Assembly (NCBI GenBank): GCA_900466605.1
Contig: UBMU01000002.1
Coordinates: 124,001 to 188,000, forward strand
Reading direction: 5' to 3'
DNA: 64,000 nt
Origin: Hyphomicrobiales bacterium
GTDB taxonomy: Bacteria; Pseudomonadota; Alphaproteobacteria; Rhizobiales; Rhizobiaceae
The notes under the pieces are model-generated. The model was not told the origin of the DNA. It saw nothing but the letters and a program-made list of their open reading frames with translations, and searched no databases. A program made the translations under genes and the position numbers. Shown piece by piece: positions 18,024 to 28,631 of this stretch. How positions within the stretch are numbered: position 1 is the stretch's first letter; the number at the start of each line of letters is the position of its first letter.

Positions 18024-18680
18024 ATGCAAGGCGAATTGTTGAGGGAGGGCCAATCACGGTCCCCCCGGGAAGACCAGCGGTCTCCCAAGGAACGGCTGAG
18101 GCCAGAGCGGTTAAGGACCGATTGCCCTGTCTTGTTATCGGAACGGCTCGTCATGCGCGCGCCCCACGAAGAAGACATTGACGCCCTTGCCCATCTTGCC
18201 AACAACGCCAAAGTCGCCACCATGGTGTCGCGTATGCCGCACCCGTACACGGCCAATGATGCCGCCGACTTCGTGCGACGCACGAAAAACGGCGAGATTG
18301 GCAAGTGCGTCTATGCGATCACCAAGGCGGAGAACGGCGCATTTGTGGGTTGCTGCGGGGTCGAACCGCATCTCGACGGGCGAACTGTAGAGATTGGTTA
18401 CTGGCTTGGAGAACCTTACTGGAATCAAGGCTTTATGACCGAGGCATGCCATGCTCTGGTCGATATGGTCTTCCGCACGCGGCAGGATGTCGACCAGATC
18501 GATGCCCGTTGCCGGGTGATGAACGTCGCTTCGCGGCGGGTCATCCAGAAGTGCGGCTTCCAGTTCCAGGGATCGGGGCTGGCGGCATCCTTGGCGCTCG
18601 GCAGCAATGTGCCAGTCGAGTGGTACAGGCTTGATCGCAAGACTTGGATGTCGCTGAGAAGCTGGGGGAGCGTCTTATGA
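18024..18680 (+). CDS. GNAT family N-acetyltransferase (RimJ/RimL type), first of pair
   Basis: 218 aa acetyltransferase of the RimJ/RimL-like GNAT_3 group. Features: LLSERLVMRAPHEEDIDALAHLANN at about residues 35-60, GYWLGEPYWNQGFMTEA as the acetyl-CoA-binding region, and ASRRVIQKCGFQFQGSG near the C-terminus. The ~30-residue charged N-terminal extension is unusual for the family. The ATG at 18024 is chosen because AAGGAGGA lies 8 nt upstream; TTG 18000 is an unlikely alternative. It overlaps the next GNAT gene by 4 nt. Substrate unknown; the site between rpmA and obgE is typical of rhizobia. Confidence 0.88.
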   Translation: MQGELLREGQSRSPREDQRSPKERLRPERLRTDCPVLLSERLVMRAPHEEDIDALAHLANNAKVATMVSRMPHPYTANDAADFVRRTKNGEIGKCVYAITKAENGAFVGCCGVEPHLDGRTVEIGYWLGEPYWNQGFMTEACHALVDMVFRTRQDVDQIDARCRVMNVASRRVIQKCGFQFQGSGLAASLALGSNVPVEWYRLDRKTWMSLRSWGSVL

Positions 18681-19264
18681 ACGCGATCAGTCTTCAAAGA
18701 CCCAGGAGCCAGTCGATGACGCCCGGCCCTGTGCCTGTTATTGCCACCGACCGGCTGGTGCTACGCCCGCACCGGTTGAGTGACGCGGATGCGATTGCGG
18801 ACACGTTGTCCGACTTCGCTGTCACCCGAATGCTGGCACGCGTTCCTGCACCTTACGACAGGCAGGATGCGCTCGACTGGTTGGTGCCGGTGACGGCCGG
18901 TGGCATGCCCGATTGGCAGTTTGCGATCACGACCGGCGACGACGCTCATATCGGCGTCGTCGCGATCGAGCTGCGACATGGCCTCTGGCACCTCGGCTAC
19001 TGGCTGAACCGCTTCTACTGGCGGCGTGGCTATATGAGCGAGGCGGTATCGGCGGTGCTGGAGCGGTTCTCACGGCGGATGCCGGAGACGGTGGTTCATT
19101 CCGGCGTCTTCGCCGACAACCCGGCGTCGCTGAAGCTGCAGGAAAAGCTCGGCTTCCGCATGACAGGTTGCAGCGAGATCTACAGCTTCGCGCGCAACAC
19201 CATGGTCACGCATGTCGAGACGATGCTGAGGCCGGGTGCCCTGCAACAGGCCAGGATCGCTTGA
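18677..19264 (+). CDS. GNAT family N-acetyltransferase, second of pair
   Basis: 195 aa RimJ/RimL-like acetyltransferase, a diverged relative of the gene before it. It contains TDRLVLRPHRLSDADAIADTL, LGYWLNRFYWRRGYMSEAVSAV for acetyl-CoA binding, and NPASLKLQEKLGFRMTG. Start ATG 18677 overlaps the preceding stop (ATGA), so both are translated from one message. Substrate unknown; protein N-terminus or small-molecule acetylation are both possible. Confidence 0.88.
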   Translation: MNAISLQRPRSQSMTPGPVPVIATDRLVLRPHRLSDADAIADTLSDFAVTRMLARVPAPYDRQDALDWLVPVTAGGMPDWQFAITTGDDAHIGVVAIELRHGLWHLGYWLNRFYWRRGYMSEAVSAVLERFSRRMPETVVHSGVFADNPASLKLQEKLGFRMTGCSEIYSFARNTMVTHVETMLRPGALQQARIA

Positions 19265-19268
19265 GATG

Positions 19269-19302
19269 AAAAAGGAGGCGTCCCGATGCGTCGGGACGCC
19301 TC
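19269..19302 (-). terminator. Terminator of the EEP hydrolase gene
   Basis: A 12-bp perfect stem GAGGCGTCCCGA/TCGGGACGCCTC with a 4-nt loop (19275-19302). The T-run lies on the minus-strand side (CTTTTTC), directly after the stop of the minus-strand hydrolase. It may also slow plus-strand transcripts from the GNAT pair. Confidence 0.8.
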
Positions 19303-19307
19303 GACCG

Positions 19308-20171
19308 TTACCCATTGATCTCCACCCAGACGGGGAAGTGATCTGAGCCGACCGAATTCGTGTCGATCCTTGCGGATTTGAGGCGGCCAGCGATGCCGCA
19401 ACTGACGAAACAGTAGTCGAGATGCATGCGTTTGCCGTGATCTTCGGGATCCATCCAGCTATAGCTGCCGGGCGCGTAGGCGCTCAGCGCCGTAAGTGCG
19501 TCGATTGGTGTGCCGATGCGCGCGACGCGGCCGTAATAGCTGTCGTTTGCGCCGGCGAACATGCAGTATTCCGGCGATTCCGGCGTCATGTTGAAGTCGC
19601 CCATGACGATATAATCCTCGGGCAGCGGTGGATCGCCAATATCGAATTCCGCGGCCCCTGTGAGCGATCCGCCCTCGGCAACGAAGGCGTTGATGCGCTC
19701 ATTCAAGTAGGCAAGCTGCCGACCGCGCTCGTCGATCGAGACATGATCGAGATGCACCGAATAGACGCGCAGCGCGCCGTCAGGCGTGCCGATGACGGCC
19801 TCGGTCGCGCCACGCTGGAGATTGATCTTGGAGATCGTTCGGCTGCGCGGCAGAAGCAGCGTTCGCGTCGACAGGATCGGCCAGCGCGAGAGCACCATGT
19901 TTCCGAACTGGAAGCGGGTTCCCCGCGGTGGCCAGCCGTCGGAAGCCGCCTCGACATGCAGATCGCACGCCGGCCCATAGGCCCAGAAATGGTTGGGAAA
20001 AAGTGCGGCAAGGTCTGCAACCATGTCTGCATAGTCGTTGCGAACGAAGCCTCGGGTCACCTCCTGGAGCGCGATGATATCGCCGCCCTCGAGGCTCGCA
20101 GCGATTCGGTCGAGGTCGTAGATGCCATCAAGACCGAAGCCGTACTGTATGTTATAGCTCGCAAACTTCAC
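19308..20171 (-). CDS. Endonuclease/exonuclease/phosphatase (EEP) family protein
   Basis: 287 aa hydrolase of the DNase I/sphingomyelinase-like fold. It starts VKFASYNIQYGFG, then IIALQEVTRG (metal-binding Glu), VHLDHVSIDERGRQL, VMGDFNMTPESPEY, and C-terminal LDYCFVS...SDHFPVWVEI with the catalytic His. The start is GTG 20171 with AAGGA 7 nt upstream; the open frame runs on to 20720 but that part is antisense to obgE and rejected. Substrate unknown (nucleic acid or phosphoester). It is divergent from obgE. Confidence 0.85.
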   Translation of the reverse strand: MKFASYNIQYGFGLDGIYDLDRIAASLEGGDIIALQEVTRGFVRNDYADMVADLAALFPNHFWAYGPACDLHVEAASDGWPPRGTRFQFGNMVLSRWPILSTRTLLLPRSRTISKINLQRGATEAVIGTPDGALRVYSVHLDHVSIDERGRQLAYLNERINAFVAEGGSLTGAAEFDIGDPPLPEDYIVMGDFNMTPESPEYCMFAGANDSYYGRVARIGTPIDALTALSAYAPGSYSWMDPEDHGKRMHLDYCFVSCGIAGRLKSARIDTNSVGSDHFPVWVEING

Positions 20172-20195
20172 GATAATCCTTTGACCTCCGATTGA

Positions 20196-22486
<2,291 letters not shown>

Positions 22487-22494
<8 letters not shown>

Positions 22495-23770
22495 TACTGT
22501 TGCGCAGAGCCCTGACATTGACGCGCTGATGAATGACATCGGCCGCAAGGCCAAGGCTGCGGCGCGACCGTTGGGCTTTGCGTCCACCGAAACCAAAAAC
22601 AAGGCGCTGAACGCCATGGCGGATGCGATCCTCGCCAACAGGGATCACATCCTCGCCGAGAATGCCAAGGATCTGAAGGATGTCGCAGGCACTGATATGC
22701 TCGCGTCCTTCGTCGACCGCTTGACACTGACCGAAAAGCGCGTTGCCGACATGGCCGAAGGCATCCGTGCGATTGCCGCTCTCAAGGACCCGGTCGGCGA
22801 GGTGATCGCGGGGTGGGAACGACCGAATGGCCTTAAGATCGAGCGTGTTCGTACTCCGCTCGGTGTCATCGGGGTGATTTTCGAGAGCCGTCCGAACGTG
22901 ACGGCAGATGCTGGCGCGCTCTGCCTGAAAGCCGGCAATGCTGTCATTCTGCGTTGCGGCTCGGACTCCAGGCGTTCGTCGCAGGCAATCCATACCTGCC
23001 TCGTGCAGGGCCTGAAGGCTGCCGGACTTCTGGAGCATGCCATTCAGCTCGTACCGGTAGCGGATCGGGCCGCTGTCGGCGCGATGTTGCGAGGACTGGA
23101 CGGCGCGATCGACGTTATCGTGCCGCGTGGCGGCAAAAGCCTCGTGGCGCGCGTTCAGAATGAGGCGAGAGTGCCCGTCTTTGCGCACCTTGAGGGGCTC
23201 TGCCATATCTATGTGGACACGTCTGCCGATCTGAACATGGCGAAGGAGATTGTCGTCAACGCGAAGATGCGGCGCACCGGTATTTGCGGTGCTGTGGAGA
23301 CCATTCTCGTCGATAGCGCGGCGGTTGGCACACATCTTCTTCCGTTGCTCATGGCCTTGGAAAGCGCCGGTTGCGAGATTCGCGGTTCGGCAGCCGTCGC
23401 GCAGGTGATGCCCGGCGTGAAGGCTGCCGCCGAGGAAGATTGGTCGACGGAATATTTGGATGCCATCGTTTCAGTTGGTGTTGTCGACGGCATTTCCGGT
23501 GCGATCCAGCATATCCAGACCTACTCCTCAAATCACACCGAGGCTGTCATTGCCGAGGACCCAGATGTGGTCGAGCGGTTCTTTACCGAAGTCGATTCCG
23601 CTATCCTGCTGCACAATGCGTCTACCCAGTTCGCTGATGGCGGCGAGTTTGGGATGGGTGCCGAGATCGGCATCGCTACCGGCAAGATGCATGCCCGTGG
23701 CCCCGTTGGCGTCGAGCAGCTGACATCCTTCAAATACCGGGTGCGCGGCACCGGACAGACCCGGCCCTGA
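22487..23770 (+). CDS. proA: Gamma-glutamyl phosphate reductase
   Basis: NADPH-dependent reductase making glutamate-5-semialdehyde, second step of proline synthesis; 427 aa, aldehyde dehydrogenase-like fold. The catalytic cysteine is in [13 protein letters not shown], with [23 protein letters not shown] earlier and [22 protein letters not shown] at the end. It overlaps proB by 8 nt and is followed by nadD with one base between. Confidence 0.98.
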
Positions 23771-23771
23771 C

Positions 23772-24401
23772 GTGATCAACGACGGAATCGATCGACGCCA
23801 TCTTCGCATGCCGCATACGGAGCGGGGCATGGTGGTCGGTCTTTTCGGCGGGTCTTTCAATCCGCCGCATGACGGACATGCGCTGGTTGCCGAAATCGCG
23901 ATCAAGCGGCTGGGCCTCGACCAGTTGTGGTGGATTGTTACCCCCGGCAATCCGCTGAAGGATCGGCGTCATCTGTTGCCGCTTGCCGAGCGTATCACTC
24001 TGAGCGAACAGCTCGCCCGGCACCCTTCGATCAAGATCACGGCGTTCGAGCGCGATTTCGCGACGAGCTTCACGGCAAACACGTTGGTTCGAGTCAAGGC
24101 GCGTAATCCGCATGTCCATTTCATCTGGATAATGGGGGCGGATAGCCTGAAGACTTTCCATCAGTGGCAACGCTGGCAGGACATCGTCAACACGTTTCCG
24201 ATTGCCGTCATCGACCGCCCAGGCTCCACGTTATCGTTTCTGTCATCGAAGATGGCACGAACGTTTGATTTCGCTCGTATTGACGAGGACGATTCACGCG
24301 CACTCTGGAAGCGGCGAGCGCCAGCCTGGACCTTCATTCACGGTCCGCGCTCCGGTCTTAGCTCGACTGCAATCCGTGCCATGAACGGCAGCCAGAAATA
24401 G
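23772..24401 (+). CDS. nadD: Nicotinate-nucleotide adenylyltransferase
   Basis: Converts nicotinate mononucleotide and ATP to deamido-NAD; 209 aa. The nucleotidyltransferase signature GLFGGSFNPPHDGH (about 19-32) and the C-terminal HGPRSGLSSTAIR (ISSTxIR-like) motif are intact. The start is GTG 23772, 1 bp after the proA stop; an internal ATG at 23811 would still keep the full domain. Its usual neighbour rsfS is separated from it here by about 3.7 kb holding a small RNA and the mod genes. Confidence 0.95.
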   Translation: MINDGIDRRHLRMPHTERGMVVGLFGGSFNPPHDGHALVAEIAIKRLGLDQLWWIVTPGNPLKDRRHLLPLAERITLSEQLARHPSIKITAFERDFATSFTANTLVRVKARNPHVHFIWIMGADSLKTFHQWQRWQDIVNTFPIAVIDRPGSTLSFLSSKMARTFDFARIDEDDSRALWKRRAPAWTFIHGPRSGLSSTAIRAMNGSQK

Positions 24402-24432
24402 CGATTGGTTTTTTTGAGATGATGCAAATGCA

Positions 24433-24549
24433 AAGCCCGACGGGGGAGGAGATCCGTCGGGCTTCGTAAACTTGATCGACAACTGGGAGGAGGAGTGTTG
24501 CCGATCCTATCCAACGGCTTTGGGAGGAGGAGATCGCCGTTCGATGAGT
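24433..24549 (-). ncRNA. Tri-hairpin small RNA with anti-Shine-Dalgarno loops (alpha-r14/NfeR1-like)
   Basis: On the minus strand three hairpins occur in a row: AACGGC/GCCGTT (24513-24541), GATCGGCAAC/GTTGTCGATC (24474-24506) and AAGCCCGACGG/CCGTCGGGCTT (24433-24464). Loops 1 and 2 expose CCTCCTCCC, and loop 3 a shorter CTCCTCCC. The second stem pairs fully only on the minus strand, where one position is a G-U wobble (A-C on the other strand), which fixes the strand. A -10-like TATGAT lies at 24557-24562, putting the 5' end near 24549; the last hairpin followed by TTT may be the terminator. From memory this is the layout of the alphaproteobacterial alpha-r14 family, including NfeR1 of Sinorhizobium meliloti. 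Confidence 0.8.
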
Positions 24550-24556
24550 GTGTTGT

Positions 24557-24562
24557 ATCATA
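24557..24562 (-). promoter_or_regulatory. Candidate -10 box of the small RNA
   Basis: Minus-strand TATGAT about 8 bp before the inferred RNA 5' end. No clear consensus -35 is found 16-18 bp upstream. Confidence 0.4.
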
Positions 24563-24828
24563 GTTCTGTGATTTTTGAAGCAGGCCCATTGCATTGCAGC
24601 ATTGCGCCGAAGTCATGGCTCCGGATTGGGATTGCTTTAAATCTGCCCAATTATTTCGCTCTCGCTACGATTTTCGCCGATACCTCAGGCCCTTGGAGGT
24701 TTTTCCCGTCAAATACCATGGGTATTGTTGCCGTTTCAGGGAGGGAAGCCAAACAGTCATGCGCTTCACGAATGTGTGAAGTCAGCGAAAGGTCGTGGGA
24801 AAATATGCGCTAGCCAACACCCGGACAA

Positions 24829-24852
24829 CGTTATATCTCTGCGGATATTTCG
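24829..24852 (+). promoter_or_regulatory. Mo-box-like operator upstream of modA
   Basis: CGTTATAT-N8-ATATTTCG is an imperfect palindrome (6 of 8 positions) resembling the ModE-binding Mo-box (TATAT half sites around a short spacer). It lies 16 bp before the modA start and would overlap the promoter or leader, as expected for ModE-Mo repression. A modE-like gene ends the operon region. Confidence 0.5.
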
Positions 24853-24867
24853 AACCTGGGGGAAACC

Positions 24868-25653
24868 ATGTACCTTCGCCGCCAATGGATGAAATTTGCC
24901 GCTGCCGCCGTTTCGGCAGTCTTCATGGGTGTTGCAGTAACGCCTGCCGCAGCCGCGGAAAAAGTCACCGTTTTCGCAGCCGCCAGCCTTAAGAATGCTC
25001 TCGATGCAGCAAATGCCGCATGGGCGAAGGAAGGCGGCAAGGAAGCGGTGGTTTCCTATGCTGCGAGCTCGGCGCTCGCAAAACAGATTGAAGGCGGTGC
25101 GCCTGCCGACATCTTCATCTCCGCCGACCTGGACTGGATGAACTATGTTGAGAAGAAGAACCTGATCAAAGTCGACAGCCGGTCAAATCTCCTGGGCAAC
25201 CGGATCGTGCTTGTCGCAGCCAAGGATCACGCAAAGCCGGTTGATATCAAAAAGGGTTTTGATCTCGCCGCTCTGCTCGGTGATGGCAAGCTCGCCATGG
25301 GAGAGGTGAAGTCGGTGCCAGCCGGAAAATATGGCAAAACCGCGCTTGAATCGCTTGGCGTGTGGTCGTCGGTTGAAGCCAATGTCGCCGGCGCTGAAAG
25401 CGTTCGGGCTGCGCTAGCTCTGGTATCGCGCGGCGAGGCGCCCTATGGCATCGTCTACCAGACCGACGCATCAGCGGATGCTGGCGTTGCCGTCGTCGGC
25501 ACTTTCCCGGCGGATTCGCATCCACCGATCATCTACCCGGTTGCGATTCTCGCCGAGAGCAAGAATCTGGATGCTATGGCTTACGTGGAATTCCTGAAAT
25601 CGGAAAAGGCAACTCATTTCTTTACCGACCAGGGCTTCACCATTTTGAAATGA
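24868..25653 (+). CDS. modA: Molybdate ABC transporter substrate-binding protein
   Basis: Periplasmic molybdate receptor, 261 aa. A signal peptide runs from about 1 to 30, ending PAAAAEK. The mature protein opens VTVFAAASLKNALDA, the canonical ModA start with the anion-binding serine, followed by YAASSALAKQIEGGAPADIFISAD. The start ATG has a GGGGGA ribosome site. First gene of modABC, with an attenuator-like hairpin between it and modB. Confidence 0.97.
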   Translation: MYLRRQWMKFAAAAVSAVFMGVAVTPAAAAEKVTVFAAASLKNALDAANAAWAKEGGKEAVVSYAASSALAKQIEGGAPADIFISADLDWMNYVEKKNLIKVDSRSNLLGNRIVLVAAKDHAKPVDIKKGFDLAALLGDGKLAMGEVKSVPAGKYGKTALESLGVWSSVEANVAGAESVRAALALVSRGEAPYGIVYQTDASADAGVAVVGTFPADSHPPIIYPVAILAESKNLDAMAYVEFLKSEKATHFFTDQGFTILK

Positions 25654-25686
25654 TTGCGATTTTCGGCGTGTAGACATAGCGTGAGG

Positions 25687-25706
25687 AGGCCCGTTCGGAC
25701 GGGCCT
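25687..25706 (+). promoter_or_regulatory. Hairpin between modA and modB
   Basis: AGGCCCGT-TCGG-ACGGGCCT, an 8-bp perfect stem with a UCGG loop followed by TCTACTT. It is too weak as a terminator, so it is likely a partial terminator or stability element that gives more ModA than ModBC. Confidence 0.55.
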
Positions 25707-25726
25707 TCTACTTTGGAGAGAATGGC

Positions 25727-26428
25727 TTGGACGCACTCGGCCTGAGCAATGATGAATGGACCGCGATCTTGCTCAGTCTGCGCGTGTCAGTGGTGGCGAT
25801 GTTGGCGAGCCTCCCGTTCGGCATTTTCGTTGCCTTACTGCTTGCGCGCGGGCGGTTCTGGGGTAAGTCGGTTCTGAACGGTGTCGTTCACCTCCCGCTG
25901 ATCCTGCCGCCTGTCGTCACCGGCTTTATTTTGCTGATCCTCTTTGGGCGGCGCGGGCCGATCGGCAGCTTTCTCGATCACTATTTCGGCATCGTCTTTT
26001 CTTTTCGCTGGACAGGTGCAGCGCTTGCCTGCGCGGTCATGGCTTTTCCGTTGATGGTACGCAGCATCCGGCTTTCCATCGAAGCCGTCGATCGAAAACT
26101 GGAGGAGGCAGCCGGGACACTGGGCGCCAGTCCAGTCTGGGTTTTCCTGACGATAACGTTGCCGCTCACTTTACCTGGAATCATTGCAGGAATGATCCTT
26201 TCCTTTGCCAAGGCGATGGGGGAGTTCGGGGCAACGATTACCTTCGTGTCCAACATTCCAGGGGAAACGCAAACGCTTTCGGCCGCTATCTACTCATTTA
26301 CGCAGGTTCCGGGCGGTGATGCCGGCGCCCTGCGGCTCACGCTCGTCGCTGTGGCCATCTCGATGGTCGCTTTGCTTGCCTCGGAGTTCCTGTCGCGCAT
26401 CGCAGGCCAGAGGGTCGATCCGGAATGA
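25727..26428 (+). CDS. modB: Molybdate ABC transporter permease
   Basis: Inner-membrane permease, 233 aa, about five helices. The ABC-contacting EAA loop reads [20 protein letters not shown]...[19 protein letters not shown]. The start is TTG 25727 behind GGAGAG; nearby ATGs (25722, 25748) are out of frame. The stop overlaps the modC start (ATGA at 26425). Confidence 0.95.
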   Translation: MDALGLSNDEWTAILLSLRVSVVAMLASLPFGIFVALLLARGRFWGKSVLNGVVHLPLILPPVVTGFILLILFGRRGPIGSFLDHYFGIVFSFRWTGAALACAVMAFPLMVRSIRLSIEAVDRKLEEAAGTLGASPVWVFLTITLPLTLPGIIAGMILSFAKAMGEFGATITFVSNIPGETQTLSAAIYSFTQVPGGDAGALRLTLVAVAISMVALLASEFLSRIAGQRVDPE

Positions 26429-27492
26429 CGCTTTTTGTAAAAGCAAAGCAACGGCTCGGCACCTTCGCGCTTGATGCCACGTTCACCTCGGAACGCGGGA
26501 TTACAGCTCTTTTTGGCCGTTCCGGTTCCGGCAAGACGTCGATGATCCGTATCATTGCCGGTTTGGCTCAGCCCGACGAGGGACAGGTTGTTCTCGGCGG
26601 TGAGGTCATAATGGATACTGAGCGGCGCGTTTTTGTCGCGAAGCATCGCCGGCGATTCGGCTATGTCTTCCAGGAAGCGAGGCTGTTTCCGCACCTCAGC
26701 GTCCGTCACAACCTGTCCTATGGTCGGTGGTTTGCCAAAAACGCCGCTCCTGCAGAGGGGCTGGATCGCATTGTTGCGTTGCTCGGCATCGAGGATCTGC
26801 TTGAGCGCAGACCGGAAAAGCTTTCCGGAGGCGAGAAGCAACGTGTGGCGATTGGCCGGGCCCTGCTTTCAGCACCCCGTCTGCTGTTGATGGACGAGCC
26901 TCTGGCGGCACTGGATGATGCCCGAAAGGCCGAGGTGATGCCGTACCTTGAGCGGCTGCGCGACGAGATGCAGATTCCAATCGTCTATGTCAGCCATTCA
27001 ATCGCCGAGGTGGCGCGCCTTGCCAATCAGGTCGTGGTCATGCGGGATGGCAAGGTGGAGGCAGTCGGCTCAGCTGTCGATGTACTGAGCCACTCGCCAG
27101 CCTCGTTTGAGCGTCGTGACGCGGGCGCGCTCCTCGAAGGATGGGTGGAGAGCGTCGACGCGCATCATCGCATTGCGACGATCGCTTTGAAATCAGCGCG
27201 GCTTCACGTCCCGGGAGCGATGTTGAACCCCGGTAAGGCCGTTCGGGTTCTCGTTTCCTCTCGCGATGTGATGCTCGCCATGAAGAAGCCCGAAGCGCTA
27301 AGCGCACTCAACGTGCTTGAGGGTATCGTTCAGAATATGACGCAGGCTGAGGACGCTACCATCGACGTTCTCGTAGATTGCGGTGGTGACGCCATTCTTT
27401 CCCGGATCACGAGCTTTTCTGCGGAGCGGCTGGGCCTGAGAATCGGGGTGGCTGTTTTTGCTGTGATAAAGACTGTCGCCCTCGAACCATGA
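26425..27492 (+). CDS. modC: Molybdate ABC transporter ATP-binding protein
   Basis: ATPase of the molybdate importer, 355 aa. Walker [10 protein letters not shown] (about 32-40), Q-loop [13 protein letters not shown], signature [15 protein letters not shown], Walker [14 protein letters not shown], and H-loop [11 protein letters not shown]-terminal TOBE/Mop-type domain (about 290-355) can bind oxyanions for regulation. It ends directly against the convergent modE gene, with adjacent stop codons. Confidence 0.96.
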   Translation: MTLFVKAKQRLGTFALDATFTSERGITALFGRSGSGKTSMIRIIAGLAQPDEGQVVLGGEVIMDTERRVFVAKHRRRFGYVFQEARLFPHLSVRHNLSYGRWFAKNAAPAEGLDRIVALLGIEDLLERRPEKLSGGEKQRVAIGRALLSAPRLLLMDEPLAALDDARKAEVMPYLERLRDEMQIPIVYVSHSIAEVARLANQVVVMRDGKVEAVGSAVDVLSHSPASFERRDAGALLEGWVESVDAHHRIATIALKSARLHVPGAMLNPGKAVRVLVSSRDVMLAMKKPEALSALNVLEGIVQNMTQAEDATIDVLVDCGGDAILSRITSFSAERLGLRIGVAVFAVIKTVALEP

Positions 27493-27864
27493 TCAGCGAT
27501 TGTTTTCGGCCGATCGGTTGGCCTCCAGCCATGCCAGATCTTCCGCAAGAGCGAACTTCATCATCCGTTCCATTTTTCGAAAACGCGACAGGAGTTCATC
27601 ACCGAAAGGCGTCAATGCAGCACCCCCACCCTTTTGACCGCCACGCTGGGACTCGACTACGGGCTCCTGGAACATCCGGTTCATATCGCTGACGAGCAAC
27701 CAGGCGCGACGATAGGACATGTCCATCGCTCTGCCTGCTGCGGAAATAGATCCCGTTTCCCTGATGTGCTCCAGCAGCTCCATCTTGCCGCGCCCGAGCC
27801 GGTCGTCGTGCGGAAAGCTGATGCGGAGAATCGGAGTAAGCGCGTCTTCGGCGGGGCTTTTCAT
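27493..27864 (-). CDS. modE: ModE-like molybdate-responsive regulator, DNA-binding domain only
   Basis: 123 aa winged-helix protein of the ModE N-terminal/LysR HTH type: GRGKMELLEHIRETGSISAAGRAMDMSYRRAWLLVSDMNRMF, with the family-typical RGGQKGGGAALTPFG wing. The Mop/TOBE molybdate-binding half of E. coli ModE is missing, as is common in alphaproteobacteria; molybdate sensing may then involve another partner. Convergent with modC; its likely target is the palindrome upstream of modA. Confidence 0.9.
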   Translation of the reverse strand: MKSPAEDALTPILRISFPHDDRLGRGKMELLEHIRETGSISAAGRAMDMSYRRAWLLVSDMNRMFQEPVVESQRGGQKGGGAALTPFGDELLSRFRKMERMMKFALAEDLAWLEANRSAENNR

Positions 27865-28070
27865 GGAGCGGGTCTTTTGAAGGCTGAAACGGAACTTACT
27901 TTACGTGTGGTCACAAGAACTGTACACAGCCGCTCGCATGCAGTCTTCCATCCACAGATGATCTGTCGCGCCACAACTGACATTCAAGCTTTGTGATTGC
28001 GCGCGTCTTGAAACGTTAATGGTTTGGTGCCTATCTTAACTATGATTTGGTCACCAAATCAGTGATGTGC

Positions 28071-28514
28071 ATGTTCTGTCATTCCGAGAAAGGGAAAGCA
28101 CTGACAACAGTACACGCCAAGGGAAAAACGCTTGCCGTTGTCCCGAAGAGCCCGGAACGTGGCGCCGATGCTGCCGCCCGCGCCCTGCACGCCGTCCTCA
28201 CTAGCCTCGAGGACTCTAAGGCTGAAGATATCGTAACCATCGACATCGCTGGAAAATCAGCACTGGGAGACTTCATGGTCGTCGTCTCCGGGCGCTCGAA
28301 CAGGCATGTCATGGCGATCTCAGACCACCTGCTGACTGATCTCAAAGACGAGGGCCTTGGAAGCGCCCGTGTCGAAGGACAGGAAGGCGGCGATTGGATC
28401 CTGATCGACACCGGCGATGTCATCGTCCATGTTTTCCGCCCCGAGATACGCGAGTTTTACAACATCGAAAAGATGTGGGCCGCGCCTGACCTGGACGAGG
28501 AAACCGTGCACTAA
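28071..28514 (+). CDS. rsfS: Ribosomal silencing factor RsfS
   Basis: Binds L14 on the 50S subunit and blocks subunit joining in starvation. The conserved core VLTSLEDSKAEDIVTIDIAGKSALGDFMVVVSGRSNRHVMAISDHL...GDWILIDTGDVIVHVFRPEIREFYNIEKMW is complete. The start is uncertain: ATG 28065 or 28071 give an N-terminus FCHSEKGKA not expected for the family, while CTG 28101 (LTTVHAKGKTL) behind GAAAGGGAAA matches rhizobial proteins as I recall them. It is followed by rlmH. Confidence 0.92.
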   Translation: MFCHSEKGKALTTVHAKGKTLAVVPKSPERGADAAARALHAVLTSLEDSKAEDIVTIDIAGKSALGDFMVVVSGRSNRHVMAISDHLLTDLKDEGLGSARVEGQEGGDWILIDTGDVIVHVFRPEIREFYNIEKMWAAPDLDEETVH

Positions 28515-28631
28515 CGGGCTGCCTGGACGCTACGTCCGGCGCCTGATAGACGGCATTTGAATTGGGTCGGATGGTCGAACCCGGCCGGTGGTATGTGTGT
28601 GCCACGCTTTGCCGAACTGCGGGAGCGGATG

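Larger units (their letters stand above)
24402..24867. other. nadD-modA intergenic region
   Basis: 466 bp without a credible protein gene. It holds the tri-hairpin RNA on the minus strand (24433-24549) and a Mo-box-like operator before modA (24829-24852). A plus-strand open frame from 24472 runs antisense through the RNA and has no protein-like features. Confidence 0.6.

Noticed and set aside
24485..24533. GGGAGGAGGAG repeats read as plus-strand ribosome binding sites or a tandem repeat
   Set aside because: No ORF follows them; they are the loops of hairpins and make sense as CCTCCTCCC on the minus strand.
24472..24813. 113-codon plus-strand ORF before modA
   Set aside because: Its start runs antisense through the tri-hairpin RNA; no protein-like composition.
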